Below are positions 1 to 6,296 of a stretch of 6,475 bases of DNA, in pieces. Location of the stretch: the NCBI GenBank assembly GCA_964632545.1, contig CAZWBQ010000032.1:1-6475 (forward strand), given 5' to 3'. The notes below the pieces were generated by a model, which saw only the letters and a list, made by a program, of their open reading frames with translations, was not told the DNA's origin and made no database searches. The position numbers and the translations under genes are program-made. Source of the DNA: UBA7398 sp964632545. Its GTDB lineage: Bacteria; Actinomycetota; Actinomycetes; Nanopelagicales; Nanopelagicaceae. Position 1 is the first letter of the stretch. Each line of letters begins with the position of its first letter.

Positions 1-662
1 AGCCAATTAACCCATCTGCTCAATTGATGAACTCATTGATGTACTTCAACAGCGAACCTGGTTACAAGGATCAGATTGCTAAGTCCGGCGTCAGCAAGTT
101 CACTGAAGGTACTCAAGCCTCACGTAACGCTAAAGCGCTTGCGTTGGTAAAGAAGTACTACCCAGAAGCATCTGCTACAAATCCTGTAGTTAAAATCAAG
201 TTGCTCTTTGGCCAACCATCAAATGCTCGTCGTGTTTCAGAAGCTGCTCTAGCTAAAGCTTCGGTTGCGCAAGCTGGCTTTGATATGGATGTCACACCAA
301 CTTCTGGTTGGTCTAGCTATACAAAGAATGCCAAGTACGACTTAGCTTTCTTTGCTTGGGTAAAATCTGCAATCTTGCAACGTGGAAACGTTGGAACTTA
401 TCAAGAGCAGAACTACCAAGGCTATTCAAATCCAGAGATCGAAAAGATTTACACTGAGTTAAATGGAAAACTTCTAACTCAGGCAGAGATTGCTGACCGT
501 TTCCTCAAGGTTGAACAAATCTTGATGAAAGAGGCAGTCTCGCTTCCTATCTTCCAGCACCCAGCAGTAAACGGAGTTACCTCCTCGCTAATGGGTGTAT
601 TACCATCACCATTGTCACCAAACCTTGTTTGGAACATATGGGATTGGTACTTCAAAGCCTAA
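1..662 (+). CDS. Peptide ABC transporter substrate-binding protein, C-terminal part (SBP_bac_5 family)
   Basis: The reading frame is open from the left edge (first full codon at 3) to the TAA at 660-662, so this is the last ~219 residues of a larger protein; the family is usually 500-600 residues. Family-5 solute-binding proteins capture peptides or similar ligands outside the membrane and hand them to DppBC-type permeases. Family-like traits seen are the segment MYFNSEPGYKD near the left edge, the stretch YDLAFFAWVKS, the phrase GYSNPEIEKIYTEL (binding-protein style 'YSNPE.D' motif), a helix with KVEQILMKEAVSLPIFQHP, and the terminal WNIWDWYFKA. The signal peptide and lipobox would lie upstream and are not visible. 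The next genes encode the matching permeases, but a terminator separates them, so the receptor is probably its own transcript or the more abundant part of one. The ATG at 27 is internal, not a start. The ligand is unknown. Confidence 0.93.
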   Translation, partial: PINPSAQLMNSLMYFNSEPGYKDQIAKSGVSKFTEGTQASRNAKALALVKKYYPEASATNPVVKIKLLFGQPSNARRVSEAALAKASVAQAGFDMDVTPTSGWSSYTKNAKYDLAFFAWVKSAILQRGNVGTYQEQNYQGYSNPEIEKIYTELNGKLLTQAEIADRFLKVEQILMKEAVSLPIFQHPAVNGVTSSLMGVLPSPLSPNLVWNIWDWYFKA

Positions 663-679
663 GGAAGTAACTAGGTAGT

Positions 680-718
680 AAGTGGCACCCAGGCGCGTCC
701 TGGGTGCCACTTTCATTT
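680..718 (+). terminator. Rho-independent terminator after the binding-protein gene
   Basis: A perfect 12-bp GC-rich inverted repeat (682-693 with 699-710) extends to 14 bp through the A680-A681/T711-T712 pairs. It encloses the 5-nt loop CGCGT and is followed by TTTCATTT. It begins 17 bp after the stop codon. It should end, or partly attenuate, transcription of the binding-protein gene before the permease genes. Confidence 0.88.
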
Positions 719-734
719 AAATCATGTGTAGTCT

Positions 735-763
735 TTGCCAGGTTTAAAATACTTTTCTAGGAT
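735..763 (+). promoter_or_regulatory. Predicted sigma70-like promoter for the permease genes
   Basis: A -35 hexamer TTGCCA (735-740, five of six consensus bases) is separated by exactly 17 bp from a -10 hexamer TAGGAT (758-763, four of six). Transcription would start near 770. This lies after the ATG at 766, so that codon could not be used, and it gives a short leader of about 26 nt containing the Shine-Dalgarno GAGGGAG (785-791) for the ATG at 796. The position just downstream of a terminator supports a new transcription unit. This is a prediction from motif match and spacing only. Confidence 0.5.
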
Positions 764-767
764 TTAT

Positions 768-778
768 GCAAAGTTTGC
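768..778. promoter_or_regulatory. Short perfect palindrome at the predicted dppB transcription start (possible operator)
   Basis: GCAAA-G-TTTGC is a perfect palindrome with 5-bp arms, sitting on the predicted transcription start. The left arm (with G773) also pairs with CTTTGC at 733-738, which overlaps the -35 element. A repressor bound here would block the promoter. It is short, so chance is quite possible, and no second copy is seen upstream of the MarR gene. Confidence 0.22.
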
Positions 779-795
779 GGACCAGAGGGAGTTCG

Positions 796-2343
796 ATGTT
801 TGCCTACATAGTAAGAAGACTGGGCATTATCGTAGTTACTCTTTTTGGCTCAAGTTTTATGCTCTTCAACCTGGCTGCGATTTCAGGTGATCCGCTGGAG
901 GAGTTACGAACCAGCACCGCTCCTAATGTGAAGCAACAAATAATCGCACTTACTCGACAACTTCAATTAGATATCCCACCTCCGATTCGATATTTCTATT
1001 GGCTAAAAGGAATTCTTGCAGGATTTGTGGGGAATATAGATTTCGGGATGACCCGAACCGGACAACCAGTAGCCGATCAAATTTGGCTTGCAATCCCAAC
1101 TACTGTTCGATTAGTTACTGGCGCGACAATAATTGCAATAATCATGGGGATATCCATTGGAATTGTGACTGCGCTCCGCCAGTATTCTCGTTTTGACTAC
1201 GCAATGACATTTGTTTCATTCCTGCTCTTCTCGCTTCCAATTTTTTGGGTAGCGGTATTACTTAAAGAATATTTGGCTATCCAATTCAATAACTTTCTTG
1301 CAACCGCGACGATAGGTCCACTTTGGATATTTTTTGCCAGCGTTGCTAGTGGGATTTTTTGGTCGGCCATTATTAGTGGAAACAGAGCTAGAGTTTGGGG
1401 AATTTTTGCGATTGCAGGTTCCTCGACCGCGCTACTTCTCTCCTTTATTAGTGCGACCAAATGGTTTAGCGATCCGGGGTTAGGCCCGATAGTGATTTTT
1501 GGACTTTCAATCGGAGTCGCGTTTGCAGTTACATATCTATCCACCGGCTTAACTAATAAAGCCGCACTCAAGTCATCCTTATCAATGGCGCTTTTAACCT
1601 TACTGCTCTATTACCCAAATCAATATCTTTTCGGGGTGAGCAATAAAAAGTTGGTTTATTTGTTGATGATTATTGCGCTATTCCTAGTTTCTGGATTTGT
1701 ACCGCTACTATTTTCTAAAATTGATCGGGGTCCGATCATTCGGACTTCAATACTTTCAGCATTTATTATGGGGTTATTAACGATTTTAGATAAATTAATG
1801 CAGACCTGGCGGCCATATACCGAAACCGATGCCGTCTATTTCCGGCCAATTCCAACGATAGGGCAAGTAAATCCACTACTTGAACCTGGCAATTTCTGGA
1901 TTAATTTCCTAGATATATTGGTGCATTTATTTTTACCAACCACCGCGCTTTTGCTAATTTCATTTGCGGGATATGTTCGATTTGCACGCGGCACATTATT
2001 AGAAGTGCTAAGTCAGGATTACATTCGTACCGCTCGCGCAAAAGGCTTAACTGAGCGGACCGTAATTATGCGACATGCTTTTAGAAACACCATGATTCCG
2101 CTGACCACAATTATGGTGGTTGATATTGCAGGAATTATCGGCGGTGCAATTATTACAGAGCGAATATTTGGTTGGATTGGCATGGGAACTCTCTTTAATC
2201 AAGCAATTGGTTCTTTTGACCTAAATTTACTTATGGGAGTTTTTCTACTAACTGGATTCTTAGGTGTTAGCGCAAATTTGGTAGCTGACCTTCTATATTC
2301 AGCGTTGGATCCGCGCGTTCGAGCAGGGGCGGGTAAAAAATAA
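796..2343 (+). CDS. dppB: DppB/OppB-type ABC transporter permease with an enlarged membrane domain
   Basis: Membrane subunit of a peptide-type importer (BPD_transp_1 family). The start at 796 is preferred over the in-frame ATG at 766: it gives the usual family N-terminus MFAYIVRRLG, has GAGGGAG 4 nt upstream, and the predicted promoter overlaps 766. This gives 515 residues, against about 310-340 for typical DppB. Counting from 796, the first helix is ~5-27, with the conserved GDPLEEL just after it; helices 2 and 3 are ~103-126 and 135-158. The cytoplasmic EAA coupling motif is in LLEVLSQDYIRTARAKGL..RHAFRN (401-430), and the end LVADLLYSALDPRVR is typical. The extra length lies between helix 3 and the conserved HLFLPTTAL region (~160-335) and holds about six more hydrophobic segments. 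Such long forms are, to my recollection, known in Actinobacteria. It is coupled to the next gene by TAATG. Confidence 0.95.
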   Translation: MFAYIVRRLGIIVVTLFGSSFMLFNLAAISGDPLEELRTSTAPNVKQQIIALTRQLQLDIPPPIRYFYWLKGILAGFVGNIDFGMTRTGQPVADQIWLAIPTTVRLVTGATIIAIIMGISIGIVTALRQYSRFDYAMTFVSFLLFSLPIFWVAVLLKEYLAIQFNNFLATATIGPLWIFFASVASGIFWSAIISGNRARVWGIFAIAGSSTALLLSFISATKWFSDPGLGPIVIFGLSIGVAFAVTYLSTGLTNKAALKSSLSMALLTLLLYYPNQYLFGVSNKKLVYLLMIIALFLVSGFVPLLFSKIDRGPIIRTSILSAFIMGLLTILDKLMQTWRPYTETDAVYFRPIPTIGQVNPLLEPGNFWINFLDILVHLFLPTTALLLISFAGYVRFARGTLLEVLSQDYIRTARAKGLTERTVIMRHAFRNTMIPLTTIMVVDIAGIIGGAIITERIFGWIGMGTLFNQAIGSFDLNLLMGVFLLTGFLGVSANLVADLLYSALDPRVRAGAGKK

Positions 2344-3425
2344 TGTTTAACCGAAAGAAAAAAGAGGTTGAAAATTTAGCTGAGGCTAACGAAAATGCGA
2401 TTTTCAATAAAGAGACGGAAGGGCTTAGCCAAGGCCAGATAGTATTCCGTCGCTTTATTCGCCATAAAGCAGCGATGACTTCAGTGTTTGTGCTAGTTAC
2501 ATTGGTAATAACCGTTTTCACATCGCTTAGTCAAAAAATTGGACCATTTAGAATTCCAGGTTGGTGGCCATACCAATTTGACCAACTCCTAGAACTTCGA
2601 AAAGCGGGCTGTCCTGAAGGTGTTGTTGGTTGTCCAACTTTAGACTTGGTGCCATCTTTTATTGATGGATCTGGCATAGGCCTAGGAGCTCATCCATTTG
2701 GGCAGGACGATATTGGCCATGATTATTTATCAATGGTTATGCGCGGCGCGCAGCGATCAATTTATGTGATGTTAGTAATTGGATTCCTTGGTGGCTCGAT
2801 CGGAATTATTGTCGGGTCCATATCTGGTTACTTTAGAGGCTGGATCGATGCGGTTCTGATGCGGTTGACTGATTTTGTAATCACTATTCCAACCATCATT
2901 ATCGGTTCAGTTGTTGGTTATCATTTTGGCAATCTTGGAGTTGGATTCTTAGCTTTCTACTTAGGTATTTTCGCTTGGACTGGACTATCTAGATTGGTTA
3001 GGGGTGAGTTCCTTAAGTTACGCGAAATGGAATTCGTTGATGCCGCGCGGGTTGCAGGTGCAAGCAATCGCCGGATTATTTTCAAACATATCCTGCCAAA
3101 TGCAATCGGTATTATTATCGTTTCAATAACCCTTTTGATGTCTGGTGCGATTTTGCTCGAGACTGCGCTTTCATATCTCGGGTTTGGCGTGGTGGCACCA
3201 GATGTATCGCTCGGTTCTCTGATTAACCAATTTCAAGATTCATTTACGATTCGCCCGTGGTTATTTTGGTGGCCGGGTTTATTTATCATCACAATTGCGT
3301 TATCAATTAACTTTATTGGAGATGGCTTGCGGGATGCTTTTGATCCACGCCAACGTCGTCGATTAACAAAGAAAGATCGAGAAGCTTCCCGCGATCAGGC
3401 CAAAATAGCAGCGGCGAGTAACTAA
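2343..3425 (+). CDS. dppC: DppC/OppC-type ABC transporter permease
   Basis: Second membrane subunit of the importer, pairing with DppB to form the translocation path. The start ATG overlaps the dppB stop (TAATG), so translation is probably coupled. At 360 residues it is slightly longer than usual (~300) because of a charged cytoplasmic N-terminus (1-30) and a basic C-terminal tail. An OppC_N-type first helix (~44-62) is followed by a ~55-residue external loop with Cys90 and Cys97. The family hallmark HPFGQDDIGHDYLSMVMRGAQRS (117-139) leads into the main domain: helices ~141-162, 174-196 and 198-215, then the EAA coupling motif EFVDAARVAGASNRRIIFKHILPN (230-253), then helices ~255-275 and 308-327. 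It ends in the typical GDGLRDAFDPRQRRR. The stop lies 5 bp before the stop of an opposite-strand gene, with no terminator between. Confidence 0.95.
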   Translation: MFNRKKKEVENLAEANENAIFNKETEGLSQGQIVFRRFIRHKAAMTSVFVLVTLVITVFTSLSQKIGPFRIPGWWPYQFDQLLELRKAGCPEGVVGCPTLDLVPSFIDGSGIGLGAHPFGQDDIGHDYLSMVMRGAQRSIYVMLVIGFLGGSIGIIVGSISGYFRGWIDAVLMRLTDFVITIPTIIIGSVVGYHFGNLGVGFLAFYLGIFAWTGLSRLVRGEFLKLREMEFVDAARVAGASNRRIIFKHILPNAIGIIIVSITLLMSGAILLETALSYLGFGVVAPDVSLGSLINQFQDSFTIRPWLFWWPGLFIITIALSINFIGDGLRDAFDPRQRRRLTKKDREASRDQAKIAAASN

Positions 3426-3430
3426 TGAAT

Positions 3431-4024
3431 TTAAAATTTAAAGATATAGAGCAAAACGCAGAGCGTGAAGTTTGCGATCAAGAGCGTAAATCCTTGGACA
3501 TTGGAGATCACTGCGCTTTCAATTCGAATATCAATCCCAGTCTTTTTGAAATTTTCAAGGCGAAGTCGGGCGAGTTGAACCGCAACGCCAGAGTAAGTGC
3601 GGGGAGATTCGCCTGGTCGGATATTTTCTGCGCCATTAATTCTAAGTCCCCGCAATTCCGTCGGATGAATCGATCTAGCGTGGTATCGCCCCGGGGTCTG
3701 CGCCGCCCAAGCGTTAATTCGCTTCCCAGCAACTTCGATATACATTGTGTACTGCGCATGGATTTCATCAATCAGATGCCAGCCGACGGTGATCTCTTGA
3801 TGTGGGTTGGTGATGGTGATTCCTTCATCAAAAAAAGTAACCTTCGGTCTAACGAAAATCAAGTACGCAATCTGAGCAACAAAAAGCGCCCAGCAAATAG
3901 CGGTTATTCGGTTATGGATGCTGCCTTCAAAAATACTTACGGCCGTCATCCCGAAACAGAGCGTGTAGATGCCGCCAGCCATGAAAAGGTTATTCCTGGG
4001 GCGATAAATATCGGGGTTACTCAC
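3431..4024 (-). CDS. PH-like domain membrane protein (actinobacterial bPH_6-type), on the opposite strand inside the transporter locus
   Basis: A 197-residue protein of unknown function. Two membrane segments (~15-32 and ~37-58) precede a bacterial PH-like domain (~57-115), recognisable by VRPKVTFFDEGITITNPHQEITVGWHLIDEI and the AWAAQTPGR motif (105-113). That motif resembles the AWAAPxPGR-like signature I associate with actinobacterial PH-domain (bPH_6-like) proteins. A third hydrophobic segment closes the C-terminus (~176-195), which is less usual. The start is the GTG at 4024-4022; it keeps the YRPRNN segment before the first helix, which matches the family's usual RPR start. No strong Shine-Dalgarno is visible; an in-frame ATG at 3982 would cut into that region. 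The gene runs against the transporter genes, ends 5 bp from the dppC stop, and begins 29 bp from the ATPase start. No partner or substrate is evident, and a link to the importer is not shown. Confidence 0.85.
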   Translation of the reverse strand: MSNPDIYRPRNNLFMAGGIYTLCFGMTAVSIFEGSIHNRITAICWALFVAQIAYLIFVRPKVTFFDEGITITNPHQEITVGWHLIDEIHAQYTMYIEVAGKRINAWAAQTPGRYHARSIHPTELRGLRINGAENIRPGESPRTYSGVAVQLARLRLENFKKTGIDIRIESAVISNVQGFTLLIANFTLCVLLYIFKF

Positions 4025-4053
4025 CGCGCAATGTTCTCACGAAAGGCTGCATG

Positions 4054-5706
4054 ATGTCCGAGCCAATCTTGAAAGTTAAAGATTTCACAGTTGAATTCTG
4101 GGTTGATGGTGTTTGGTATCCAGCTGCTGTAAATATGAATTTTGAAATTGCGCCAGGGGAAGTGCTTGCGATTGTTGGAGAATCTGGCTCTGGAAAATCA
4201 ACCACCGGTATGGGTTTAATGAGTTTGCTCGCATCAAATGCTCGTATGAGTGGCAGTGTTCAGGTAAAAGGTCACGAAATGATTGGCGCAAAACCAGCAG
4301 TATTACGGCAATACCGCGGCAAGGAAGTCGCATATATTTTCCAAGAGCCAATGACGGCGTTGAACCCGGTTTACACAATTGGTTTTCAGGTAGTAGAGAC
4401 CTTACGCACTCACTTTGATATGGGGCCAAATCAGGCAAAAGAACGAGCAATAGAGTTATTAACTTTGGTAGATATTCCAAATCCATCAGGTTCGTTTGAT
4501 AAATATCCGCACCAACTTTCGGGTGGTCAACGGCAACGCGCAATGATCGCGCAGGCTTTGGCTTGCGATCCAGGTCTCTTAGTTGCGGATGAACCAACTA
4601 CTGCCCTAGATGTGACGGTTCAGGCGGAAATTTTAGATCTGATGCGGGGCCTAAAAGATAAGTTGAACTCAGCCATTCTGCTCATTACTCACGATATGGG
4701 CGTTGTTGCAGATATGGCTGATGAAATTTTGGTGATGAAAGATGGTTTAACTGTCGAACATGGCAGCGCTGACCAAATCTTTAATCGACCATCTCATCCA
4801 TATACCAAGGAGCTATTGGCTGCAGTTCCTAAGCTTGGTACTAGCGCAATTCGAATCCTTAAAGCCGATCCAAGTAAAGGCTCTGCCCCGGTATTGAATT
4901 TGGAAAATGTAACAATCGAATATCCAAAGCGAGGTCGAATTCCGGCGTTTACTGCGGTAAAAGAATTTAATCTCCAGATATTCCCAGGCGAAATTGTTGG
5001 CTTAGTAGGAGAGTCTGGTTCGGGTAAGACGACAGTTGGACGAGCTGCTATTGGCTTGCTTCCAATTAAAGAAGGCAAGATTGAAATCGTTGGAACTGAT
5101 ATTTCGCATGCAACCCAGAAAGATCTCTATGCAATTCGCCGCCATACTGGAATTGTTTTCCAAGACCCAGCTAGCTCGCTAAATCCGCGCCTTCCAATTG
5201 GTGAAAGTATCGGCGAACCTATCTTCCTAGCTGGAATTGCCAAGGGTGAAGAGCTGAATCGAAAGATTGAAGATTTACTTGCCCAGGTAGAACTGCCGCG
5301 TAGTTACCGCAACCGATACCCACATGAGCTCTCTGGCGGCCAGCGCCAGCGCGTAGGTATTGCACGGGCGCTCGCGCTAACTCCTGACCTTTTAATCGCT
5401 GACGAGCCAACCTCAGCCCTTGATGTATCAGTTCAGGCCCGCTTCTTAGATTTATTGCAAGAATTGCAAGATAAATTGAAGTTTGCCTGTCTTTTTATTA
5501 GCCATGATTTAGCGGTGGTCGACATCTTGACCCATCGAATTGCGGTTATGCAAGATGGCCGATTAGTTGAAGTAGGCGAGCGGGATCAAATTTTAAAACA
5601 TGCAAAAGATCCATATACCCAGCGGTTAATTGCGGCAGTTCCGGTGCCAAATCCAGCAGAACAAAAAATTCGCCGCGAAGCTAGGTTGGCTGCTGCTAAA
5701 AAATAG
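4054..5706 (+). CDS. Peptide ABC transporter ATPase with two nucleotide-binding domains (DppD-DppF in one chain)
   Basis: Cytoplasmic motor of the importer, with both ATPase domains in one polypeptide. Counting from 4051, NBD1 has Walker A GESGSGKS (43-50), Q-loop Q98, signature LSGGQ (156-160), Walker B LLVADEP (176-182), D-loop ALD (185-187) and H-loop H214. NBD2 repeats this with GESGSGKT (320-327), Q371, LSGGQ (427-431), LLIADEP (447-453), ALD (456-458) and H485. All catalytic residues are present in both, so both sites should be active. Each domain ends in the oligopeptide-family tail (HPYTKELLAAVP at 249-260; DPYTQRLIAAVP at 520-531). Two adjacent ATGs exist (4051, 4054). The second has GAAAGG (4041-4046) at a 7-nt spacing and gives MSEPILKV, so I prefer it. 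The gene is split from dppC by an opposite-strand gene; no convincing promoter of its own is visible. Fused DppD-F proteins are common in several phyla. Confidence 0.95.
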   Translation: MSEPILKVKDFTVEFWVDGVWYPAAVNMNFEIAPGEVLAIVGESGSGKSTTGMGLMSLLASNARMSGSVQVKGHEMIGAKPAVLRQYRGKEVAYIFQEPMTALNPVYTIGFQVVETLRTHFDMGPNQAKERAIELLTLVDIPNPSGSFDKYPHQLSGGQRQRAMIAQALACDPGLLVADEPTTALDVTVQAEILDLMRGLKDKLNSAILLITHDMGVVADMADEILVMKDGLTVEHGSADQIFNRPSHPYTKELLAAVPKLGTSAIRILKADPSKGSAPVLNLENVTIEYPKRGRIPAFTAVKEFNLQIFPGEIVGLVGESGSGKTTVGRAAIGLLPIKEGKIEIVGTDISHATQKDLYAIRRHTGIVFQDPASSLNPRLPIGESIGEPIFLAGIAKGEELNRKIEDLLAQVELPRSYRNRYPHELSGGQRQRVGIARALALTPDLLIADEPTSALDVSVQARFLDLLQELQDKLKFACLFISHDLAVVDILTHRIAVMQDGRLVEVGERDQILKHAKDPYTQRLIAAVPVPNPAEQKIRREARLAAAKK

Positions 5707-5731
5707 TTGATTCAACTTTCAACTAAATCAA
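5707..5731. promoter_or_regulatory. Imperfect palindrome with tandem repeat upstream of the MarR gene (candidate operator)
   Basis: TTGATT (5707-5712) and AATCAA (5726-5731) form an inverted repeat around T5719, and 8 of 11 positions match across the full half-sites. Inside it, TTCAACT occurs twice in direct tandem (5711-5717 and 5718-5724). The site lies directly after the ATPase stop and just upstream of the probable MarR start, overlapping where a -35 would be. MarR-family dimers often bind palindromes over their own promoters. This is a candidate only. Confidence 0.3.
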
Positions 5732-5739
5732 TTCTGCTC

Positions 5740-5745
5740 TACTCT
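5740..5745 (+). promoter_or_regulatory. Possible -10 element for leaderless transcription of the MarR gene
   Basis: TACTCT fits the TANNNT pattern and ends exactly 6 nt before the ATG at 5752, so transcription would begin on the start codon itself. No Shine-Dalgarno is visible upstream of 5752, which is what a leaderless message would show. The -35 region (TTTCAA, 17-bp spacing) is weak, with three of six consensus bases. Leaderless messages are common in Actinobacteria. Confidence 0.3.
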
Positions 5746-5751
5746 CCAGAC

Positions 5752-6234
5752 ATGACCACCTCAAAACCCAGCCCTCGTTGGCTAAATCCGCGCGAGATGA
5801 AGGCGTGGCGTTCTTACATCATTGCATCAAGACGGCTGTTGGAAGCGCTTGATTCTGATTTGGTTGGACATGATTTATCAATGGCAGATTACGAAGTTCT
5901 GGCGCAATTAAGTGATGCGCCAAACCGAAGAATGCGAATGAGCGAATTGGCTGAAGTTGCCATGATCTCTAAATCTCGACTATCGCATCGGATGAAAGTG
6001 ATGGAGAAAGCCGGTTGGGTAAAACGCGAACTTTGCAGTGAAGATAAACGTGGCTCCTGGGCAACCATGACCGAAAAAGGATATAAGGCAATTGTTGCTG
6101 CGGCACCATGCCATGTAGATAGCGTGCGCAAGCGATTTATCGACCAGTTATCAAATAAAGAACAAGCCGAGTTGGCCGGAATTTTTAGCCATTTAACCGA
6201 AGAGCTTCGCGAACAATATAAATCTGAAAATTGA
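5752..6234 (+). CDS. MarR-family winged-helix transcriptional regulator
   Basis: A 160-residue protein of normal MarR length. An N-terminal dimerisation helix (WLNPREMKAWRSYIIASRRLLEALDSDL, ~10-37) leads to LSMADYEVLAQLSDAP. The helix-turn-helix follows, MRMSELAEVAMISKSRLSHRMKVMEKAGWVKR (61-92, recognition helix around SKSRLSHRMKVME). The wing SEDKRGSWATMTEKG (96-110) carries the conserved D98 and R100 of the family, and a C-terminal helix pair completes the dimer interface. The frame could begin at a TTG right after the ATPase stop (5707), but those 15 extra residues (IQLSTKSILLYSPD) look like spacer, so I take the ATG at 5752. It lies 45 bp after the ATPase gene on the same strand and may be cotranscribed, or use its own promoter. 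It may control the transporter or itself; the effector is unknown. Cys95 and Cys120 are present, but nothing shows redox sensing. Confidence 0.9.
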   Translation: MTTSKPSPRWLNPREMKAWRSYIIASRRLLEALDSDLVGHDLSMADYEVLAQLSDAPNRRMRMSELAEVAMISKSRLSHRMKVMEKAGWVKRELCSEDKRGSWATMTEKGYKAIVAAAPCHVDSVRKRFIDQLSNKEQAELAGIFSHLTEELREQYKSEN

Positions 6235-6248
6235 TTTAGGTAAGTAAT

Positions 6249-6284
6249 AAAAAAAGACCCGGCGCTTTCGCGTCGGGTCTTTTT
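6249..6284. terminator. Bidirectional rho-independent terminator between convergent genes
   Basis: A 10-bp stem (6256-6265 with 6270-6279, one G-U pair) has a 4-nt loop TTTC, seven A's on the left and five T's on the right. Read rightwards it ends the MarR/transporter transcript; read leftwards it has seven U's and ends the basic-tail gene. The A and T flanks also pair, lengthening the stem to at least 15 bp. A 12-bp palindrome CTTTTTAAAAAG (6279-6290) overlaps its right side. Confidence 0.92.
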
Positions 6285-6296
6285 AAAAAGCGGGGC

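Noticed and set aside
766..795. Ten-residue N-terminal extension of DppB from the ATG at 766
   Set aside because: The AGGA before it is only 3 nt away, the added residues MQSLRTRGSS are unlike the family start, and the predicted transcript begins after this codon.
3982..4011. Possible plus-strand promoter for the ATPase gene (TAAATA near 4005 with TGAAAA upstream)
   Set aside because: Both hexamers match only three of six consensus bases and the site lies inside PH coding sequence, so it is no better than chance.
3425..4054. 209-codon plus-strand frame as a real protein gene
   Set aside because: It is codon-phase antisense to a PH-domain gene with clear membrane segments and motifs. Its own translation has no recognisable domain and no hydrophobic or motif pattern. 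It is kept only as a finding because of the coupled ends.
4085..4597. 170-codon minus-strand open frame opposite the ATPase
   Set aside because: It lies opposite the first nucleotide-binding domain, whose motifs are all intact; the minus translation shows no family features. The same applies to other opposite-strand frames at 1197-1571, 4794-5078 and 5889-6131.
6279..6290. Palindrome CTTTTTAAAAAG as a separate binding site
   Set aside because: It is formed by the terminator T-tract meeting an A-run, and is sufficiently explained by the terminator.
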